A stretch of DNA of 64,000 nucleotides from Xenopus tropicalis. Taxonomy: Eukaryota; Chordata; Amphibia; Anura; Pipidae. This document shows positions 1 through 17,351 of this stretch, in pieces. How positions within the stretch are numbered: position 1 is the first letter of the stretch; every line of letters begins with the position of its first letter. The position numbers and the translations under genes are program-made. The notes below the pieces were generated by a model. That model ran no database searches, was not told the origin of the DNA, and worked only from the letters and a program-made list of their open reading frames with translations. The stretch spans positions 77,616,910 through 77,680,909 of the forward strand of contig NC_030683.2 of assembly GCF_000004195.4 (NCBI RefSeq). Reading direction: 5' to 3'.

Positions 1-167
1 AAGGGAGAATACCTTTTTAGAGATGGCTGCCTGTTCTAGAAAATGTGAAGTAAGTGTGACTGAGTAAATATTTGATTAGGTGAGCCAAAAGTGTGGCGTT
101 TTTACTAAACAATAGGAGGAATATTGGGCAGTATGCTTTTTAAATTTTGACTTGCATTCTCCTTTAA
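1..167 (-). repeat. T2-type MITE, cut by window edge
   Basis: This stretch is the reverse complement of the left third of the element at 24288-24796. Shared landmarks are an A-rich 'cattttctagaacaggcagcc' region, 'ggtgagccaaaagtgtggc' and the terminal 'cattctcctttaaa'. The right end carries TTAA (164-167), as in the full copy. The left part lies outside the window. Confidence 0.8.
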
Positions 168-788
168 ACAAAACAACAAATACTGCTAGAATTCTACTTT
201 CAAGGCTAAAATGAAGCAGTGAGTGTCAGCCTATCCTGCCAGGAGGCCAATATATTATTTGTACAGTTACAGAAAATTTCTAGAGAACAGAATATTCTCT
301 CATTTTTGTTGATCTGCATTTTTAAATTGGAATGTTAATTATTGTTGAATGCTAAATCTGCCTTAGAACTGGGATGCTCACACTTTACCAACTTGGGATA
401 TACATCACTTAATCTGTTGGGTGTATGACCTGGCACAGGAGGCTATTTCAGGTATTGTTTCACAATTTAAAAAAAATCAGGTGTTTTTAAGGCGCTTAAT
501 CATATTTTGACATGCACGTATTCCGTTGGGATTATGTAATAAAGGTATTTAAACACAAAACTGCTAAAAATAGTTCTTTCCATAGTGCAGAGATTCACTG
601 AAAAGCACAGGCATTTCGAGTTCCAGAATTCACTTCACAATAGATGACTCTGGGCCTACTGATTCTTGTGGTTTTGATTTTAATCTGTGGAATCAAAAAA
701 CACATTTATTTTTGGAATTTCATATAGTGTTTATGCACCATTTTTAGTCCAACTGAATGAGCATGCCAAAAGGGGGGATTTTTTTCCT
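168..788. other. Intergenic or photolyase-downstream DNA, no gene seen
   Basis: AT-rich sequence without a convincing exon or recognised repeat. Since the photolyase is transcribed leftward, this may be intron 3' of its second coding exon. Confidence 0.5.
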
Positions 789-1218
789 TTAAAGGAGAAG
801 GAAAGGTAAAAACTAAGTAAGCTTCATCAGAAAGGTCTATGTAAATGAAGCCATGCATGCTCACAGAAAAGCAGTCCTCTATCAAAAGAAACACAGGATT
901 TATTTTCTTCTTTTGTGTATACATGTTCTTCTGTGTCAGACTTCCTCCTCAGAAAAATCCTTTAGGGCACAGCACAAGTCTACTGAGTCTGCTCCTCTCT
1001 CCCCCACTCCATCCTCTCAACACTTCCCCCCTCCCAACTGTGCTGTGTAATCTGAGCTACCAGCAGCCATAGTTGTAGCATGAAAGCTAAAATGGCAGCT
1101 GCTATCTTAAATAAGCAGAGGGAGCTTCTAGGCTGTTTACTCAGGTATTGTAAAACTTTCTGGAGAACAAATATACAGTTCTAGCTTGCACTGTTGTGAT
1201 ATTTCCTTCTCCTATAAA
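789..1218 (+). repeat. T2-type MITE, 'ttaaaggagaaggaaag' family, copy 1
   Basis: Begins TTAAAGGAGAAGGAAAGG and ends with the degenerate inverted copy 'ccttctcctataaa'. It is homologous along its length to 39032-39519, and shares its terminal parts with 49011-49479 and 7155-7352. Shared interior words are 'aaaactaagtaagctt' and 'tcaaaagaaacacaggatt'. TTAAAGG termini at TTAA targets are the established hallmark of Xenopus T2 MITEs. There is no coding capacity. Confidence 0.85.
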
Positions 1219-3053
1219 ATAAACTTGACAGTGGTATTGCAAGACCGTTTCCAACTTAAATTTTAGATTAACTTTGACTTGATTACCCTAGTCACAAAAC
1301 TAGTGGGCCTGAGAGATAAGCAATAAAAATAAGAAGACTGATACAAATTAATTATTTTGTTTTCCATGACCATCAACAACCTATCAATTCCAGGTTGGAA
1401 AGAAGAAAAATTGAAAAACCATAAAAAAAATAAAAAGCAAAGTTGCTTAGAATGGGTCTACATATAACATACTTAAAGTTGACTTAAAGGTGGACATCCC
1501 TAAATGAACAGCAGCCATTTCTGAAGCTATTGTATGGGAGGTACGCATAAGGGTGATCTAATAGAGTTTTTGAGGCCAGTTTTAAACTAATGTCATCTAC
1601 TATGCAGAACTGCCTTTTATACATCCTTGCCATCCAAGTACCATTAGTTAAGAAATTCTACTCAAGGCACATTATCAGCAGGTCACAATATTTTACTTAT
1701 GTGCTAAGGCTTCTCATAAAGATATGTAGGTAGCTTACAATGGGTTTCTCTATGCAATAAAAGGTACCTTTCATGTTCTCCTGAGTTGGCACCTGTACAG
1801 GGCGCTTTGGGGGACCCAACAAGGCTAATACAGTCTGGAAACGGACATAGGTCAAAGGGGGTTTTCCATTGTTTTCAGCTATTATCCTATATTATAGAAA
1901 GTGCACTGCTTGACATTGAAAACAAACGAAAAAAACATACAATTCTTTTGCTGTTCTGTCCACAAGACATTACATAAATCAATAATAAATTCTTCAAAAC
2001 TACATCTATATAGTAAAAAGCCATTAATAGTTTTATAGTTGAGCAGTAATGAAGCATAATCAGGCATAATCCATTGTTTAAGAAGCAATAATCACCTGAC
2101 CTGTAGGTGCAGATTACTGTAGAAATTATTTTGAGCATCTTGTCATCTGTAAAGCAGGAACACTCAAGGAATCTCACAATACTCAAAATATGAGTTTGCA
2201 CTACTGAATTACTGTTCTGTCATATTTCTGCCTTACCTTGCCACCATCCTTTATTATTTGCCCACCACCCTTTTCCCATATGCACAAAATCACTCCTCCC
2301 TTAATTTGAGTGGGATTAACCTGACATTTTCCAATGAACTTTAACGATAGGAAATTATTGCTCACTGCCATGTTTTTAAGTGATAATTGCCTGTAATGAG
2401 GGCACTTGAAAGTGTTCAGCACACTCTCAAGTGATTCCCATTTTAATGAATGGAGGGGCGATTTCAAGAATTTCTACCCCATCCAGGGCCATTTTTTCTA
2501 TACTGAGGGGTGGTCCTTGGGCTCCAGCAGAGTTAAAGGGCAAGATGACTGGCACATATTCTGAGTGCCCTGGGCGATCTTTGAGAGAAGCGACAGGCAG
2601 AGGGCCAGTGTCTAGGGCAGTGCCAGTTATAAACATAAAGCTTCCCCCACCTAATAAGCTACAAAAGGCTGTGGCAACAAAGCAACAAAAGTGCAGAGGT
2701 TTTTACATCCAGGAAATTAAATGTCTGGGTAAAAGGTTGCATATAATATAGTTTATGTTCATTCCTGTAAATATAGTGAATAAAGTTCCTCCTTATAAGT
2801 CATCAATGAGTTTCACGACTAGATAAAAGGGTGAGGCCGAAGGACAAGTACTTTTATATAGGTCATGGGACTATGAGGTGACCTCTAATATTGTAATATA
2901 TTTTTACAGGGGTTAGTTTAATTATTATAATGCACACGTTTCAGTGAGTCACATGACTCACATTTACAGGATATTCATGACTCTTGTGAATTATAACACA
3001 CAGAGAGAAATATATATTATTTATCAGTCAGCAAAACATGCATATGTAATAAA
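1219..3053. other. Non-coding stretch, probably photolyase intron
   Basis: I could not find the next photolyase exon here by eye. Around 2430-2650 there is a short GC-richer patch that is open on both strands, but it resembles no protein I recognise. The remainder is AT-rich single-copy-looking DNA. Confidence 0.4.
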
Positions 3054-3085
3054 ATGTCATGCTTCTTCACAAAGAAGCATGACAT
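3054..3085. repeat. Perfect 14-bp inverted repeat with 4-base loop
   Basis: Arms atgtcatgcttctt (3054-3067) and aagaagcatgacat (3072-3085) are exact reverse complements around 'caca'. It lies in the presumed photolyase intron. No mature small-RNA features can be judged by eye. Confidence 0.8.
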
Positions 3086-3387
3086 GAAAATAAAAAAGCA
3101 TAAGGGGGAACAACCCATAAAGTTTGATCAGCCTGTACAAAGAGATGCCATGAACTGTCTAATTTTTTTTTAAATTTGCTATCTGGACCATTGAGCAGCC
3201 TGTTACCAACTGAACATCTCAATGTGAACACCTCCAGCCTCTGGTCCTCCCACAGAAAAGGCTTGCTTTAAACTATATCTGATGCACATTTCTGGATGTT
3301 TTGTATCCCTTTATGGCATATGCTTGCTAAATTAGTGTGCAGAATATTTTTATTACACTGCGTATTTTGTATTCATAATACAAGTAC

Positions 3388-3651
3388 CTGTCAATAGCAT
3401 ACAGAGTGTTGGACACCTTCTGTATGACCTGCACATTGTGCTCAGCAGCCAACTTTTCCACATCAGCATCCCTTTGCCTTGAGTAGGGTTCAGTATCCAC
3501 CTCAAAGGTCAGTCGAGTCACTTTCCACTTCTTGAAAAGCAATGGAAACACTTCTGTAGGTTTTCCCCGTACCACAAATAGCCTACAGAAACATAAAAAG
3601 TTGTAAAATAGTTCAGTTGCTCATTACAATATCACATTTTTGCACAATGCA

Positions 3652-3687
<36 letters not shown>

Positions 3688-4644
3688 CAAACCCAGGGTG
3701 GCACTCTGCTTCAGCTCTTAGCTCGGGTGCAAGGTAAATGATTTAAATATCAAAAAAGACCAGCAACACCGAGTTATATTCCAAAAACAGTCAATTGTGT
3801 ATTAAAAACGCATGAACAGCCAACGTTACGTTTCGGTCCCCATCGGGACCTTTCTCAAGGCCTTGTGTGTTACATCAGTTTAACTGAGCTTATTTATGTG
3901 AGAAAACAGATTCTGTAAAAATGGCAGATATACATAAATAAGGATGAAGAGATGATCAATATTGGCACTAAAACCACTATGGCAGCACTTACACTGGAGG
4001 AGTGCCACTATAATTTATTGTGTTTTCCTGGTAATTTAGTAAATCCAGTCAGGCCTGGATAGGTAAATGCACAGTAAAGAACTTTTGCCAAGATTCCTGT
4101 AATGTACAAGCGCCCTACTCATATTGCTGCAGAGAACACATGGAAGGATAAATGAAAACAGTTATACCATGCAGCATACAGTACCCTGGGGCAGTGAATT
4201 TTTTTTTTTCTTTTAAAAAAAAAAAAAAAAGGAGTGCCAGCAGTCAAGCTGCTAGAATCCTTGGGGTGTGCTTAGGGATAGTGCTACAGTCTAAGGTCTT
4301 CCTCAGAACTCCAGAGCACACTTCCAACCTGATATCTCTAAGCCAACTATGATATCCCAACCACAGCTCTGCCTTCCATCCATGCATTAAAGCTAGCTTT
4401 TAGCTCCAAAGGTCACTCAATCCCAATACCTTGAATTTATTTTTTTAAGGTTCTCATCTAGATCTTTTAAAGCCTCAATGAGGAATCTCCATCGGTTCAC
4501 GCTAACTTTCATGTTCCTGGGGAACCATGGATCCAAGATAAAGATCGGATAAAGTTCTGCACAGTCCTTCATTGCAGCAAGCAGGGCAGGGTTATCATGG
4601 AGACGAAGTCCCTTCCTGAACCAGTGGATGGAATTGTGTTTCAT
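3388..4644 (-). CDS. cry5: (6-4) photolyase, coding exons 1 and 2 (5' part of gene)
   Basis: Photolyase/cryptochrome-family flavoprotein; the (6-4) branch repairs UV (6-4) photoproducts in DNA using light. Two exons join in frame: 4430-4644 (71 codons plus 2 bases, in an exon starting at 4666 after a tttaacccttaacag acceptor) and 3388-3582 (195 bp). Each is followed by a GT donor, and exon 2 is preceded by 'ctgtag'. The N-terminal photolyase domain shows HWFRKGLRLHDNPAL (residues 7-21), FILDPWFP (35-42), NRWRFLIEALKDLD (50-63), then LFVVRGKPTEVFP and FEVDTEPYSRQRD. The 'FEVDTEPY' segment fits (6-4) photolyases; clock CRY1/CRY2 have a 'YDSEPF'-like sequence there. Together the exons encode about 136 of the roughly 500 residues normal for the family; the FAD-binding part lies outside the window. 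No break is visible. The symbol follows zebrafish usage, and frog naming may differ. Confidence 0.85.
3655..3870. repeat. (TA)n microsatellite plus repeat fragment with ACGTTTCGG core
   Basis: About 15 TA dinucleotides (to about 3686) are followed by 'ggtggcactctgc' and, at 3828-3860, ACGTTTCGG with a small GGTCCC...GGGACC hairpin and TCAAGG. The layout (AT run, ggcactct, acgtttc core) recurs at 45893-46070, so both are probably the same repeat family. It lies in the photolyase intron between coding exons 1 and 2. Confidence 0.65.
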
Positions 4645-4666
4645 TGTTCTTGCTTAAGTCCCTTTT

Positions 4667-5286
4667 CTGTTAAGGGTAAAAAGTCACCATTTAGAAAATA
4701 TTTAAAGTATGAGGCACCAAATGCACATATTCATAATGAAAATGTAAAAAAATAAATGTAATGAGTAGAAAGTAAAAAGTCATCAATGTGCACACATGCA
4801 TTAAAGTGTTATAAACCTGTTCCTATCAATGATAGCAATCATGACAGTATTATTAACAAAGTGTATTTCCTCAATATGCATTACAATCTTTGATTTAAAA
4901 GTTATTTGTACATATAATTGCTACTCAAAACAAGTTCGGTCAGGCTCTTGCAAACACCTTTATTGCTGGTTCTGACGATTTAAATAATGGAGGAAACAGC
5001 TGATTACAAAAATTAGTTAATTGGGTGAGAAGTGGAAATGTTACCTGTACGATATTCTGAGTTGTAAAGCTACAAAATATTCACTAGCGCTAACAGTGAG
5101 GAACAGATGTTCAAAAAGCTGTTACCTAACAAGAAATTCTGTGACAAAAGAAGCTGTAGCGAAAGCTGTGGAAGGGAAAGACCATGCACCTAGCTCCCGT
5201 CCTCCCTCTAAAGACTGCAGCTCATTGACAGCAAAAATCTGTGCGTACTTCTCCCGTCGCAATTAGTTAGGCCCTAACAAGCTCAC
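4667..5286 (-). other. Photolyase 5' intron (predicted)
   Basis: Bounded on the minus strand by a CAG|GTGAGC donor after 5287 and a ttaacag acceptor at 4667. The interior is AT-rich and shows no other gene. Prediction rests only on splice consensus and position. Confidence 0.5.
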
Positions 5287-5480
5287 CTGCTGGAATTACT
5301 GGGCTGTATCAGTCAGTTAGCAAGATACTGCCGGAAAAGAAATTCTTCCATAAAAAAATAAAAGCACAGACACTTCCACGCCGCCTTTCCGAGATTACAA
5401 AACACAGACTCGCCTATTGGCATCTCAGCCAATCAAAAGCGCAGATGTAAGCCACACCTTCCCCAGACCTAATTTTGGGT
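5287..5480 (-). promoter_or_regulatory. Predicted non-coding first exon and promoter of the photolyase gene
   Basis: On the minus strand a good splice donor (GCAG|GTGAGC, exon end 5287) follows a CpG-containing stretch with 'ggcggcgtgg'. Upstream, at about 5430-5440, is an inverted CCAAT box (plus strand 'gccaatcaaaagcgc'). This fits a TATA-less housekeeping-type promoter about 0.7 kb upstream of the start codon. The transcription start cannot be placed exactly. Confidence 0.45.
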
Positions 5481-6187
5481 TTATACGCTATTTGGGTTCG
5501 GTAAATTATATTCGATAATATAATTTAGTGTCATGATAAGAATTTAGTGAGGGGGTATGTTGGAAGTGACTGAAGATGTCACAGTCTGCAACAGGAAATG
5601 GGCGGATTCCAGCAGAAATCGCTTGTATGTGTATACATGCTTATATATTTAATAAGGCGTCGCTGATGACGTCAGCCAGAGAGTTTTGGAGCCATATTTT
5701 TCCCTACATTGGAGTATATGATGGTGGGTGCGGAGCAGGTTTTGTGTGTCTTCAAAAATTGGACTGTGTTAATTCTGTGTCAGCTATGGGGCGTATAGGT
5801 TTTGTAGCTTTAGTGCACCAATTTCAACCAGGCCTGAACTGTCAATGTGTGGAATGTGACAAATGCCAGAGGGGCAGCCCCCTTGCCTGTAAAAATGATG
5901 CTTGGTGCCAATGCAAGTAATAGGAAAGGAAGATAAATAAATATAGAAAGGATGGTATTTTTTTCCATAGAAGGTGGCAACCCTAGGTTGCTGGAAGATG
6001 CCATAGACAGTGTCTATTTACTGGGCTTGAGGGGGCTGTTAGGGCATAAGTACTTAAATAACCAGGGCCTATTTTTAATCCCATTTCAGACCTGCTTTTG
6101 ACACTGCCTATAGAGACCTGTTCGCTGCCCCATATTTTGTTGCGGGAGTCTCCCGGAATAACCTGTATATCTCCCGAAACCTAACTT

Positions 6188-6333
6188 ACTGTTTCTTATT
6201 ACAGGGGGAAAAGGAAGTGAACGATTTTTTAAAAATGTAATTATTTGCTTAAAAATAGCTCTATGGGAGATGGCCTTCCAGTGATTCAGTGCTTTCTGGA
6301 TAATGGGTTTCCAAATAACGAATCCTATACCTA
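6188..6333 (+). repeat. hAT-type MITE fragment (same family as 26133-26463)
   Basis: Shares the run 'attacagg.gaaaaggaa', 'aattatttgctta', 'tatgg.agatggcctt', 'ggataatgggtt' and the terminal 'gaatcctataccta' with the right half of the copy at 26133-26463. Only the right half is present. Confidence 0.7.
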
Positions 6334-6506
6334 GATAAAATTTTACAAATAAAATCCAGTTCTAGACAATAAATGCTCTGCTAAATATCTTTACAAGGTG
6401 TCATTTATAACTGTTTCTAGGGGTTTGGTTACACCTAGGAAAGTGGCACTTGGTGATCAGGTCATGTGGTTGTACAATAACACACTGTGGGTAAAAAGAC
6501 AGAAAC

Positions 6507-6675
6507 AGGGTTATATTTATCATGCTGTGTAAAAAGTAATACGAAAAAGTCGCGACGGCGACAAAAAGTCGCGGAACATACGAAAAAGTCACCACGGCGA
6601 CGAAAAAGTCGCAAAAGTACCGATCATTACGAAAAAGACGCCTTCGGACCGTTCGTGGATTAGTAAATCTGCCCC
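6507..6675. repeat. Foldback repeat with 'acgaaaaagtcgc' direct repeats
   Basis: Ends 'ttatatttatcatg' and 'tagtaaatctgcccc' resemble the ends of the foldbacks at 43472-43649 and 63133-63409. Inside are several near copies of 'cgaaaaagtcgc' with locally high CpG, unlike the AT-rich surroundings. Confidence 0.55.
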
Positions 6676-6689
6676 ATAGTCTAAATAAC

Positions 6690-7130
6690 TATGTATGTAT
6701 GTATATCTTTATTTATAAAGCGCTACTTATGTACGCAGCGCTGTACAGTAGAATACATTAATACAAACGGGGTTAAAGATAATGGATAAATACAAAGTAC
6801 AACAATAAATATAAATAAATACAAGGTACAGTTGCAATAAGAGTCAGAAATACAAGATGAAGGGGGTCCCTGCCCCGTAGAGCTTACAATCTATATGGGA
6901 GGGGTAACTAACAGACACAAATGGGCAAATGTAAGTGCTATAGGTCACAGTAGGTGACATTACAGTATAAGTGCTAGTTCCCAGATCAGGTGCTGGGTGA
7001 GTGCTCCAAAAGGTAGTCTTTAAGTTTAGTTTTAAAAAGACTGAGGGAGGATTCTCTCCGGAGGAAATCGGGGAGGGCATTCCAAATGTAAGGGGCAGCA
7101 AGGCAGAAAGGTTTAAGGCGGGAAACAGCT
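6690..7130 (-). repeat. Interspersed repeat with 'gcagcgctgtaca' and (GTAT)n end
   Basis: The reverse complement matches 17165-17350: 'ctctacggggcagggac', 'ttgcaactgta', 'tttgtattaatgt', 'ctactgtacagcgctgc', 'acataagtagc', then a TACA-type tail. The simple tail and fixed orientation suggest a LINE or SINE 3' end, but I cannot name the family. A related 'ccacagcgctgtaca' piece is at 62350-62430. Confidence 0.6.
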
Positions 7131-7154
7131 GTAGTAGTGGGGAGGGTAACTGAG

Positions 7155-7352
7155 CATGTTCACTTGGTCTGGGTGTCTGTGCAGGAGTGAGGCATTATGG
7201 GAACTTTCTTTACACAGCTCAGCATTTTTTCTTCCTGTTTGGCTTCTGATCTTCTGAACAGATGAAATATGGGGAGACTTAAGGGCAGAGACAACTGAAG
7301 GTATGCCTGCAGCTTCAGATTAACTCTTTACTAGCCTTTCCTTCTCCTTTAA
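7155..7352 (-). repeat. T2-type MITE fragment, 'ttaaaggagaaggaaag' family
   Basis: The reverse complement matches 49011-49210: TTAAAGGAGAAGGAAAGG, 'gagttaatctgaagctgc', 'cataccttcagtt', 'aagtctccccatatttca' and 'cccataatgcctc'. Only one end is present. Confidence 0.8.
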
Positions 7353-7942
7353 GGATTCCGCTGAATCCTGTCAAAAAAGGCAGAATATTGACCAAATCCT
7401 GGATTCGGAGAATCCCTAATAAATCGTGCAGTTATGAAACCTCCATTAAAAAAGCTGCTGGAATCTCTAGGGTACTATTTATGGTTAATTTGAGCCTTCA
7501 GGCTCTAGCAATCATTGAAACCTTGTTTCCGTCATTATTGAAATCTTTCCTAAAAACTGCAGACTTTTTTTTTTTTTTTACAAAAACCCGCTAAGGAAAA
7601 AAAGCAAAGATCACAAATAAAACATTACATGAGCCCTGCATGCTATAGTGCTACTACTTGCATCAGGTGCCAAGAACGTTATTGATATTGCATCTTCAGG
7701 AAAACCCACATCCATGATTATGCAACTTGCACCCAATTCATAAAATGGCTACAAAATTTGCACCCCCATACAGGGCTAGCACAATTGTGCAGGAATGCTG
7801 AGTGATAACATTGCATCATGGATCAATGTCAAACATTTGCCCAGTCCTTTTTTAACATTTTGTGCCTGGGTGAGGTTTTTTTTCAACACAGTAAAAAATG
7901 ACTGAGCACAAAAGAGACATTAAACTCAGAGAGGTATTTCAT

Positions 7943-8297
7943 CTTTAAAGTAGCTTATATGTCATATTCTTGGCAATTTTTCAGTTGGTCTTCATTTTTT
8001 TTAAATTTGTTATTTTTATTATATTTTTTTTCAATTATTATTATTATTATTATTGTCCTCTCAAATGGGAGTTGTTGTAGTGTTAAAAAAACACTATTGC
8101 TCTGTAATGCTACAAATTTATTGGTAGTTACTTTTTATTACTCAATATCTCTATTCATCTTGTAGTCTCTCATTCAAACCTCTAGCTGGTTGCTATGGTA
8201 AACTGGGCCCTAGCAATAATAAGATAGATACTACATTTCAAACTGCAGAGACGAACAAAGCAAAATGTTAAAATTAACGGTTAACAACCCCTCTAAT
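7943..8297 (+). repeat. MITE related to 37643-38043 and 12251-12580
   Basis: Shares with the other two copies a 'tatgtcatattct' start, poly-T/TTA-rich middle, 'ctcattcaaacc.ct..ctggttgct', 'ctgcagag..gaacaaa' and an end in 'ttaacaacccctctaat'. It includes a (TTA)n run at about 8036-8054. Confidence 0.6.
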
Positions 8298-8509
8298 GAA
8301 GCACACCATTACTTCTCCTTTGAAAAACAAAATGACCAGGTACAGAATTGAAACGATCGGTAAACCAGGTTTATTATCACTATTTAATATAACTATTTTC
8401 AACAGTATGCGCTGACAAAAATACAAATCGAATAAATGGCCCAAGGCGAAATCAATCGCCTATCAAGGAATTCGCTCAACAAATCCATGTAAGAGCCGGA
8501 AGGGAAAAT

Positions 8510-8627
8510 ACGACGTCACAATCTTGTCGCGATGAGCCTGGCCTGGTACCGGAAATGAGCTCTCCCTTCCCACTGCTAACCTCGCGAGATTGCTCGGGAT
8601 CTCTCTCTTTTCTCTGCCACCGCCGAC
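8510..8627 (+). promoter_or_regulatory. RPL27A promoter and TOP-type 5' leader
   Basis: Just upstream of the start codon are two CCGGAA ETS-type sites (about 8498 and 8549), a CTCGCGAGAT element, and a pyrimidine tract 'ctctctcttttctctgcc' (about 8601-8618). Transcripts of ribosomal protein genes begin at a C within such a tract (TOP mRNA), which couples translation to growth state. A start near 8603-8612 gives a leader of about 20 nt. A TATA box is not evident. Confidence 0.7.
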
Positions 8628-14780
<6,153 letters not shown>

Positions 14781-14799
14781 ACCTTTGTTCCAACAAAAA

Positions 14800-14805
14800 A
14801 ATAAA
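14800..14805 (+). promoter_or_regulatory. rpl27a polyadenylation signal AATAAA
   Basis: AATAAA lies 20 bases after the TAA stop, followed by T/GT-rich sequence. A very short 3' UTR is normal for ribosomal protein mRNAs. Confidence 0.85.
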
Positions 14806-14820
14806 CATTTTGTTCTTTAC

Positions 14821-17150
14821 AACAATTGGTTTGTCGGCATCATCATTTGGTACAATTTGGTTGTCTGTTTATATCTGAACATGTTTGCAAGGAAAATAAG
14901 ACTTCAGATTCTCTGCACATTACATGAATATAACAGACATCAACATAAGATTCCGTTTATGCTAGGTGGCATTACCTTGTACATTACTTTACTCAAAGGT
15001 AAAATATCTTAAGCAACAACATGGAGTATCTTCAATGCTCTAACAAGTTAAAAGAAAATAAATACTTTAAACATCCATAGCCACTGTGTCTATTACTAAA
15101 TGCATCAATGGATTTTAAGTTACCATCAAGTACAAAATACTGTTATTAGAATAGAAGGAAATAAATGTTTTTTTTGCAAAGGACTGGGAGTTGGGCTTCT
15201 TTAGCTATCTGGATTAGACAGTCCATAATTATTGCATTCTTTTCATTATTCAAAGGGTGAACACCAAAAATAGATCTGAAAGTATTCTGTTTTATGTAGG
15301 AGTGCATCACATCATGGATGCCTTAGTCTTTCCATGGGCTTTCATTTCTTTGTATATTCCCTCAGTCCTTGTTATCAGATGTGTCCTCATTGCAAATGTT
15401 TTTGCCAAATGCGATCCTGGGGCAGCATTGCATACCAAATTCAAATAGTTTTGGAGGGCACACAACAATTGCTAAAGCAAAAATAGCTGGCTTTAAAACA
15501 GACGGCAAAAAGAAAAAGGGTGCAAATGAGAATCCCCTTGACAAAGGGCTGTTCTGAAACGTTGGGGTTTTCTCAATCCACACGTGTCTGCTTTTTCTGT
15601 ATATTGCATTTTGTCCAACGTGGTATGTATATTATGCATTATAATTGTATTTACTGTTCTGTGGATTTTTTCCATAAAAAGAGCATTATATGTTAATCAT
15701 ACCATTTGCTGCCTTTTGTGGTAGTAGGTATGCATTGAGTAATTGATTTTGCAGCATTGCATACCTGCCATATAGACAATATATACATTTTGTACAAAAT
15801 ACATCATGAATTGTTGCACTGATTAAAATGACAATTGCTTTCCATTCAGTTCAGTGGAGTGTGCCATAGGTTGACCCTTGTGGTTGGTTTAATGCTTGGG
15901 GAGGCACCCAACCTCTTGTGGGGGAAATATTTTTTATAGGTGCTCTTTAACATGTGGAATTGGCCTATTCAGCAGTACGTTTTAATTATGAGATTGGTTG
16001 ATTGAGATTTGTAGTCCAGCATCATATTGGTAAGTTATGACTGAGGAACAATATTTCCTTAACTGCTTACATATCACAGATCACAAAAACTGGCACTGGT
16101 TTTAAGTACCTGACTTGAAAAAATGTAACTTTAGTTTCCATTCTTTTGTGTGGTTTTAAGACATGCATGATCCCACAAATAAGCACTTCTTTGTCTGGCA
16201 TTTAAAGTTTAGTGCAAAAAGATCCTGCACTAACTTCCACTGCTTAGCAAGCACCAGGCTCCATGTTCATGAGATGGTATAACTATGGTAAACAGGACTA
16301 ATCACCTCTAAGAGCTAGAGGGCACAATAAATATTATGCGCTGTTTTATTTTTCAGTGCATTTACGGTTATTCTTTCAATGGTTAAAATGCTAGAGAAAA
16401 GCACACATTCCCTATTGGCATCCATTGTGAGAACCTGTCAGGTGTAAGTGCAAGCTGAGATTTTTCATTTAGATCAACAAATAGGTCTGGCTTCATCCAT
16501 ATTGTTCCTTAGGGTTATGGTTTTTGCCATCTCAGACCTGGCAAAAAAGTTGTAAAACCAGTGCTTAAAAATACTGATATCAGACTTGCCTACCAGCTAC
16601 TTTTCCATACATCAGCAGTCCTTGAGAATTTCTTTGTTTCCAGCTACATGAATACTGCCCAGTGTTCATTAAAATATAATGAACCCATTTTAGAGACAAA
16701 GTGTGCCTTAAAAATTAATGTTAAATGTGCAAGTAAATGTTGCTCTGGTTAGAAAAGAGATCAGAACTCTCAAATTCCTTACCTCGTGTTTTTCCTAAAC
16801 AAAGCAACATCAGTATAGATCTCTCTTGCTTTTGAACATCTTCCCCCAACTGTTTGTTCAGAAACCTAGCCATCAGGTGGTGCTTTTGTTAAAATTCAGT
16901 TTCAAAACAGCTTAAAGGAGAAATCATTGGGGGTGCCAAATAATGTAAATTGTAAAGATGCTTTAAAGGAGGATTCTGACCAGTTTTACATTAAATTCTG
17001 AAAAGTTTTTGTGTGTCCTTTAATGATTTTTAGTGCATATGACCTGCCTCTTGATAGTTTTGCACTGACCATATCTATTTTATGCAAAAGAAATTTTGTT
17101 TCAGTTAGGTTTTATAGAAGACATATATCTATGGTTGTGATGCACAGGTA
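14821..17150. other. Intergenic, no gene seen
   Basis: AT-rich. The one recognisable item is around 15530-15640, where an inverted copy of the ACGTTTC core (15536-15563, CCTTGACAAAGGGCTG... GAAACGT) lies next to 'ctcaatccacacgtgtctgc'. That is probably an old repeat. No open frame resembles a known protein. Confidence 0.5.
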
Positions 17151-17152
17151 AC

Positions 17153-17350
17153 GAGATATATATATATCTCTACGGAGCAGGGACCTCCATCCTCTTTTGT
17201 CTTTGACTCAACTTATTGCAACTGTATTTTGTATTTGTTATACTTTTTATTTATCTATTATCTTAATAACCCCCTGTTTGTATTAATGTTTTCTACTGTA
17301 CAGCGCTGCATACATAAGTAGCACTTTATAAATATACAGTATACATACAT
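17153..17350 (+). repeat. Interspersed repeat, plus-strand copy of 6690-7130 family
   Basis: Contains 'ctctacggagcagggacct', 'ttgcaactgta', 'ctactgtacagcgctgc' and 'acataagtagc', ending in a tail of TATACA repeats. The Tc1-like element is inserted at a TA in this tail. A short palindrome 'gagatatatatatatctc' (17155-17172) starts the copy. Confidence 0.7.
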
Positions 17351-17351
17351 A

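Noticed and set aside
2427..2751. Frames open on both strands near 2430-2750 as a missing photolyase exon
   Set aside because: Neither strand shows the expected LTYxRFQ-type photolyase motif after the second coding exon, and there is no matching splice phase that I can support.
4195..4232. Poly-T/poly-A pair as a possible SINE tail
   Set aside because: A T-run followed by an A-run with no recognisable SINE body or target duplication.
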